64,000 nt of DNA, from NCBI GenBank assembly GCA_965262745.1, contig OZ253558.1, forward strand, positions 1,426,001 to 1,490,000, read 5' to 3'. Position numbers and translations under genes: made by a program. Below the pieces are notes generated by a model. That model did not search any database. It was not told where the DNA came from and saw only the letters and a list, made by a program, of their open reading frames with translations. Source of the DNA: JAJECS01 sp965262745 (GTDB lineage Bacteria > Chloroflexota > UBA11872). Within the stretch, counting starts at the first letter, position 1. Each line of letters starts with the position of its first letter. Shown in pieces: positions 61,202-64,000 of the stretch.

Positions 61202-61261
61202 GGTTGTCATCTGGGCGCGGACGCTAGTCCGTGCAATCCGATTCCCGTCCAGATGACAACC
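61202..61261. repeat. Inverted repeat downstream of tRNA-Pro
   Basis: Perfect 13-bp arms GGTTGTCATCTGG (61202-61214) and CCAGATGACAACC (61249-61261) enclose 34 nt that include another possible stem (GCGCGGAC/GTCCGTGC). The remaining part of the 347-bp stretch 61178-61524 has only short unconvincing reading frames. Confidence 0.5.
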
Positions 61262-61524
61262 CGCACCGCCTCACCCGCCGCTGCCGCCCTCAGGGTGGCC
61301 ATCCGACTGTTCCTGTGCGAGCCCGTCGCGCTGGCGATCGTCGACCGCCGATTGATCGCGCTTTTGTCGCCGGTCCTGACCGTATGCCGACGGTGCGTTC
61401 TTGCTGAGCTGGCCTTAGTCCAGCCAAGACCGGGCCCATCCAAGACTTCGCGGCGTTCCAAACGTAGCCCCAGTGGTCGTCAAGATGAGCGCCGCTCGCC
61501 ACCACATTTCCGGAAGGAGACCGG

Positions 61525-61902
61525 CTACGCGAGCGTTAGCACCACGTTGCCGTCTTCGACGGCGACCGGGTAGGTCTTGGCGCGCATCGACGGGTGGTAG
61601 AGCGCGCAGCCGGTGGCGATGTCGAATTCCCAGTTGTGGTACGGGCATTTCACGATCTCGGCCTCACGCTCGAACTTGAAGTGCCCCACGCCGTGCGAGA
61701 CGACGTGGGGTCGAATCACGCCGCGCCCGAGCGGTCCGCCGGTGTGGGGGCAGCGATTGCGCAGCGCATAGAACTTTCCGCCGACGTTGAAGACCATGAC
61801 GCCGTTCTCGCCGCCCACCGCAACCTCGCGGCGGCCGCCCGGCTTCAGCTCATCGACGCGGCAAACGATATGCCGCCGCGGACTAGAGGTTGAAGAGCGC
61901 AC
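61525..61902 (-). CDS. Rieske-type [2Fe-2S] ferredoxin
   Basis: Small 125-aa Rieske protein. The cluster ligands are CPHTGGPL and CPYHNWEF (Cys-x-His ... Cys-x-x-His). The HIVCRVDELKPGGRREV start and VGGKFYALRNRC strand pattern match the non-haem oxygenase ferredoxins. The GTG at 61902 was taken because it overlaps the amidohydrolase stop by 20 nt; no closer start exists. It probably provides electrons to an oxygenase or a demethylase not in this window. Confidence 0.85.
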   Translation of the reverse strand: MRSSTSSPRRHIVCRVDELKPGGRREVAVGGENGVMVFNVGGKFYALRNRCPHTGGPLGRGVIRPHVVSHGVGHFKFEREAEIVKCPYHNWEFDIATGCALYHPSMRAKTYPVAVEDGNVVLTLA

Positions 61903-62992
61903 GCGCGGTCTCGCCAAAGATGCGAGGGCGCAACTCCCGCGGGAGCATGGCGGCCGTGGCGCGGGGCTCGTCCCAATCCCAGTGGGGGAAGTCGCTGGCG
62001 AAGACCAGCATTTCGTCCGCGTGCGCCCAGTCCATGAAGGTCGCCATGTCCTGGCGGCGCGGCGGCTGCTCGAGCGGCTGGGTGCCCACCCGCACGTGCT
62101 CGCGGATGTACTCGCTGGGCAAGCGCTTGACCCACGGCGTGGTGTCCCGCAGGCCCTTCCAATCGCCGTCGAAGTGCCACAGCAGACCGGGGATCCACCA
62201 AGTGTCAACCTCGACAAATAGCCATTGGAGGCTCGGAAACTTCTCGAACACGCCCTCGCACACCAGGCTCACCACGTGCGCTTGGGCGATCTGCGGGCGG
62301 GCCATGCGCATTTCGAGGTAGTAGGAGGGATATCCCGCGGCGGTCGGCGGGTTCGTGACGCCGGCGCCCTCGCCGCCAAAGTGGGTCATCATGACCAGGC
62401 CGTGCGCGGCGGCAGCCTCGTAGATCGGGTGGTAGAAGCGGTTGCCGTAGGGATGCCGCGCTCCGGCGGGCAGCATCACGGCGACCACGGCCGGGTGGTC
62501 GCCCAAGCGTCGAATCTCTTCGGCCGCCTGCGCCGGATCGTTGGGACACACCGCCAGCGACATGCGAAAGCGCGGGTCTTCGGCCACCCAGGTGTCGAGC
62601 GTCCAGTCATTCCACGCGCGGGCCAGCGCCGAGGCATAGTCCACGTCGGAGATCCCAACGACCCCGTAGACGCTGCCGCCGGTGAGCACGGCCGCGTCGA
62701 TCTGATAGGGGTCCAGATGCTCCTTCACGGTGAACGCGGCGAAGTTCGTCTCGGACGTCACCTCAAGATCGGCGCGAAAGCCCAGCACATTCGGCACGTT
62801 GGTGTAGCTGAGCTTGGGCAGCATCGGGCCGAAGTCTCGAATCTGCTCGACGTACTGCCGCGGCAGGTAGGGAAAGAGGTCGTCGATCTCGTGCCAGATG
62901 TGGTGGCAGTCGCAATCGACGATGAAAGGGGCCAGCTTCGGCCCTCGGGTCGGGGTCGGCGGCGCTTCGGGTTTGAGGTCAACGGCGCCCAT
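61883..62992 (-). CDS. Amidohydrolase family 2 protein (ACMSD-like)
   Basis: 369-aa metal-dependent TIM-barrel decarboxylase/hydrolase of the amidohydrolase 2 (ACMSD) family. IVDCDCHHIWHE is the first motif; MTHFGGEGAG, VEVDTWWIPG and ASDFPHWDWDEP (the metal-ligand Asp) follow. ATG at 62992 with GGAGGG upstream was chosen. It could decarboxylate aromatic acids. It overlaps the Rieske gene downstream. Confidence 0.82.
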   Translation of the reverse strand: MGAVDLKPEAPPTPTRGPKLAPFIVDCDCHHIWHEIDDLFPYLPRQYVEQIRDFGPMLPKLSYTNVPNVLGFRADLEVTSETNFAAFTVKEHLDPYQIDAAVLTGGSVYGVVGISDVDYASALARAWNDWTLDTWVAEDPRFRMSLAVCPNDPAQAAEEIRRLGDHPAVVAVMLPAGARHPYGNRFYHPIYEAAAAHGLVMMTHFGGEGAGVTNPPTAAGYPSYYLEMRMARPQIAQAHVVSLVCEGVFEKFPSLQWLFVEVDTWWIPGLLWHFDGDWKGLRDTTPWVKRLPSEYIREHVRVGTQPLEQPPRRQDMATFMDWAHADEMLVFASDFPHWDWDEPRATAAMLPRELRPRIFGETARALFNL

Positions 62993-63059
62993 GGCGCCCT
63001 CCCGGCGAGCATGTGCGGTTGGCCGATGGTAGCCGATGCGCCCCGCCCACAGGCAAGCG

Positions 63060-64000
63060 TTAGTTGCCGAGCGCTTCCTCGAGATGGCCGAAGAGATCGC
63101 GGACCCGTTGCCGGTCGCGCGCCGAGAGCGGCCCCTGCAAGATGGCCGCAACGTTTGCGTCGAGATGCTCGGGCCGGGACGTGCCTGTCAGGACCGTGGC
63201 GACTGCGGCCGGATGCCGGGCGAAGCGATACGCGGCGTCGACGACCGACGTCACGTCGCCGTGCACCAGCCAGCCCAGCGGATCATCCGCCGGCACCGCA
63301 TCGGCCGGCAGCTGCTCGCGGGCGACGAGGTCCGCGATCACCTCTCGCAAGCGCTCGGGGCTGGATAACGCGCGGCGCACCGCAATCATGATGATGACGC
63401 CAATATCCGCGGCCCGGGCGGCGGGAAAGACGTGCCGCTCGGCTCCTTGGTGCAGCAGGTTGTAGCCGACCATTGCCGTGTCGAAGTGGCCGTCGGCGGT
63501 GGCGCGGCGCAGCGTGGCGTGCGTGGGGTCTTCGGTGTAGCGCTCGGAGACGCCGATGAAGCGGATCTTTCCCGCGGCTTGTTCGCCCTGGAGAACCGGC
63601 AGATGCCGCGCGACGACCTCGTCATAGTGCTCGGGCAGAAGTCCGTGGACTTGCATGACGTCGATCACGTCCACTCGCAGGCGGCCGAGGGCACGATCGA
63701 TGGCACGCCCGACGTCGGAGGGAGCGATGACGCCCTCGTCGTCGGCGTAGCGATACTTGGTGGCGACCAGGTAGGAATCGCGCGGCACACCGTCCAGCGC
63801 CTGCCCCAGCAGCACCTCACTCTCGTCGTATATCTGGGCGGTGTCGAAGAGATTGACGCCGTGGTCGAGGGCACGCCGGACGAGGCGGCGAGCCGCCGCG
63901 GCCGTGGTGCCGCGCCGTTGCCCGAACAGGCTCGGGCCGCCGGTGCCCTGCGACATCAGCGATACCTCGAGTCCGGTGCGACCGAGCCGTCGATATTCCA
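63060..64000 (-). CDS. Aldo/keto reductase, partial (N-terminal end cut)
   Basis: The gene continues past the right edge: the frame reads EYRRLGRTGLEVSLMSQGTGGPS, the AKR N-terminus, from 63998 down, so the ATG at 63956 is internal. The NADPH-dependent oxidoreductase shows NLFDTAQIYDESEVLLG (Asp and Tyr), VATKYRY (Lys), DVMQVHG (His) and TVLTGTSRPEHLDAN at the C-terminal end. Substrate unknown. Next to the amidohydrolase-2 and Rieske genes, it may belong to an aromatic or sugar-related pathway. Confidence 0.88.
   Translation of the reverse strand, partial: EYRRLGRTGLEVSLMSQGTGGPSLFGQRRGTTAAAARRLVRRALDHGVNLFDTAQIYDESEVLLGQALDGVPRDSYLVATKYRYADDEGVIAPSDVGRAIDRALGRLRVDVIDVMQVHGLLPEHYDEVVARHLPVLQGEQAAGKIRFIGVSERYTEDPTHATLRRATADGHFDTAMVGYNLLHQGAERHVFPAARAADIGVIIMIAVRRALSSPERLREVIADLVAREQLPADAVPADDPLGWLVHGDVTSVVDAAYRFARHPAAVATVLTGTSRPEHLDANVAAILQGPLSARDRQRVRDLFGHLEEALGN

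Noticed and set aside
61253..61573. 106-codon frame downstream of tRNA-Pro
   Set aside because: Overlaps the Rieske gene on the other strand, has no motif and its start lies in the inverted repeat; not convincing.

Overview
The window is GC-rich, densely coding bacterial chromosome with about 63 protein genes, three tRNA genes, one signal recognition particle RNA and one T-box leader. It has no rRNA, prophage, insertion sequence or CRISPR array. Three features suggest a member of the Chloroflexota, probably uncultivated: a trp operon behind a T-box, a long Bacillus-type SRP RNA, and a MutL/GlmL-like ATPase paired with a companion protein. This assignment is inference; no rRNA or marker phylogeny was possible.

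Layout. 1-5.7 kb (mostly minus strand): partial polyprenyl synthetase, tatD, metG, rsmI and a secreted glycosidase-like protein. 5.8-9.3 kb (plus): NAD synthetase split into two genes, then argS. 9.4-12.3 kb (minus): MutL-like ATPase and companion. 12.4-18.4 kb: an archaemetzincin-like protein without its catalytic motif, a Dam-type methylase with uvrB, a small kinase, a regulator/membrane-protein pair with a palindromic promoter region, and a decayed copy of the kinase gene. 18.4-20.9 kb: two divergent PLP enzymes. 20.9-29.7 kb: T-box, trpEGDCF, a lipoprotein, trpBA and a hydrolase. 29.6-33.2 kb (minus): SRP RNA, dnaX, ybaB, recR and an MBL-fold hydrolase. 33.3-39.3 kb: threonine aldolase, hydrolase, DegT aminotransferase, and an iron-type ABC importer with a frameshifted permease and an IdeR/DtxR-like box over its promoter. 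39.6-48.4 kb: two tRNA-Ser genes, cysK, phosphoglycerate mutase, selA, an isomerase, two glycosyltransferases, a zinc ribbon, mnmA and an amidohydrolase. 48.5-53.2 kb (plus): DUF58, a transglutaminase-like protein lacking the catalytic Cys, and three small membrane proteins. 53.3-58.6 kb (plus): a hydrolase and a FAH/LarA-like/DUF1537 kinase/PdxA2 set for acid-sugar catabolism. 58.8-64 kb: secG, a PD-(D/E)XK nuclease, a glycosyltransferase, tRNA-Pro, Rieske ferredoxin, amidohydrolase-2 and a partial aldo/keto reductase.

Most genes are housekeeping, packed into operons with 4-20 nt overlaps. The points of interest are RNA regulation (T-box, SRP RNA), putative regulator sites, several enzymes whose signature residues are replaced (MetRS KMSKS, archaemetzincin HExxH, transglutaminase Cys), apparent non-canonical start codons (ATA in tatD, ATC in pdxA2), and small palindromic repeats, some of them between convergent genes.
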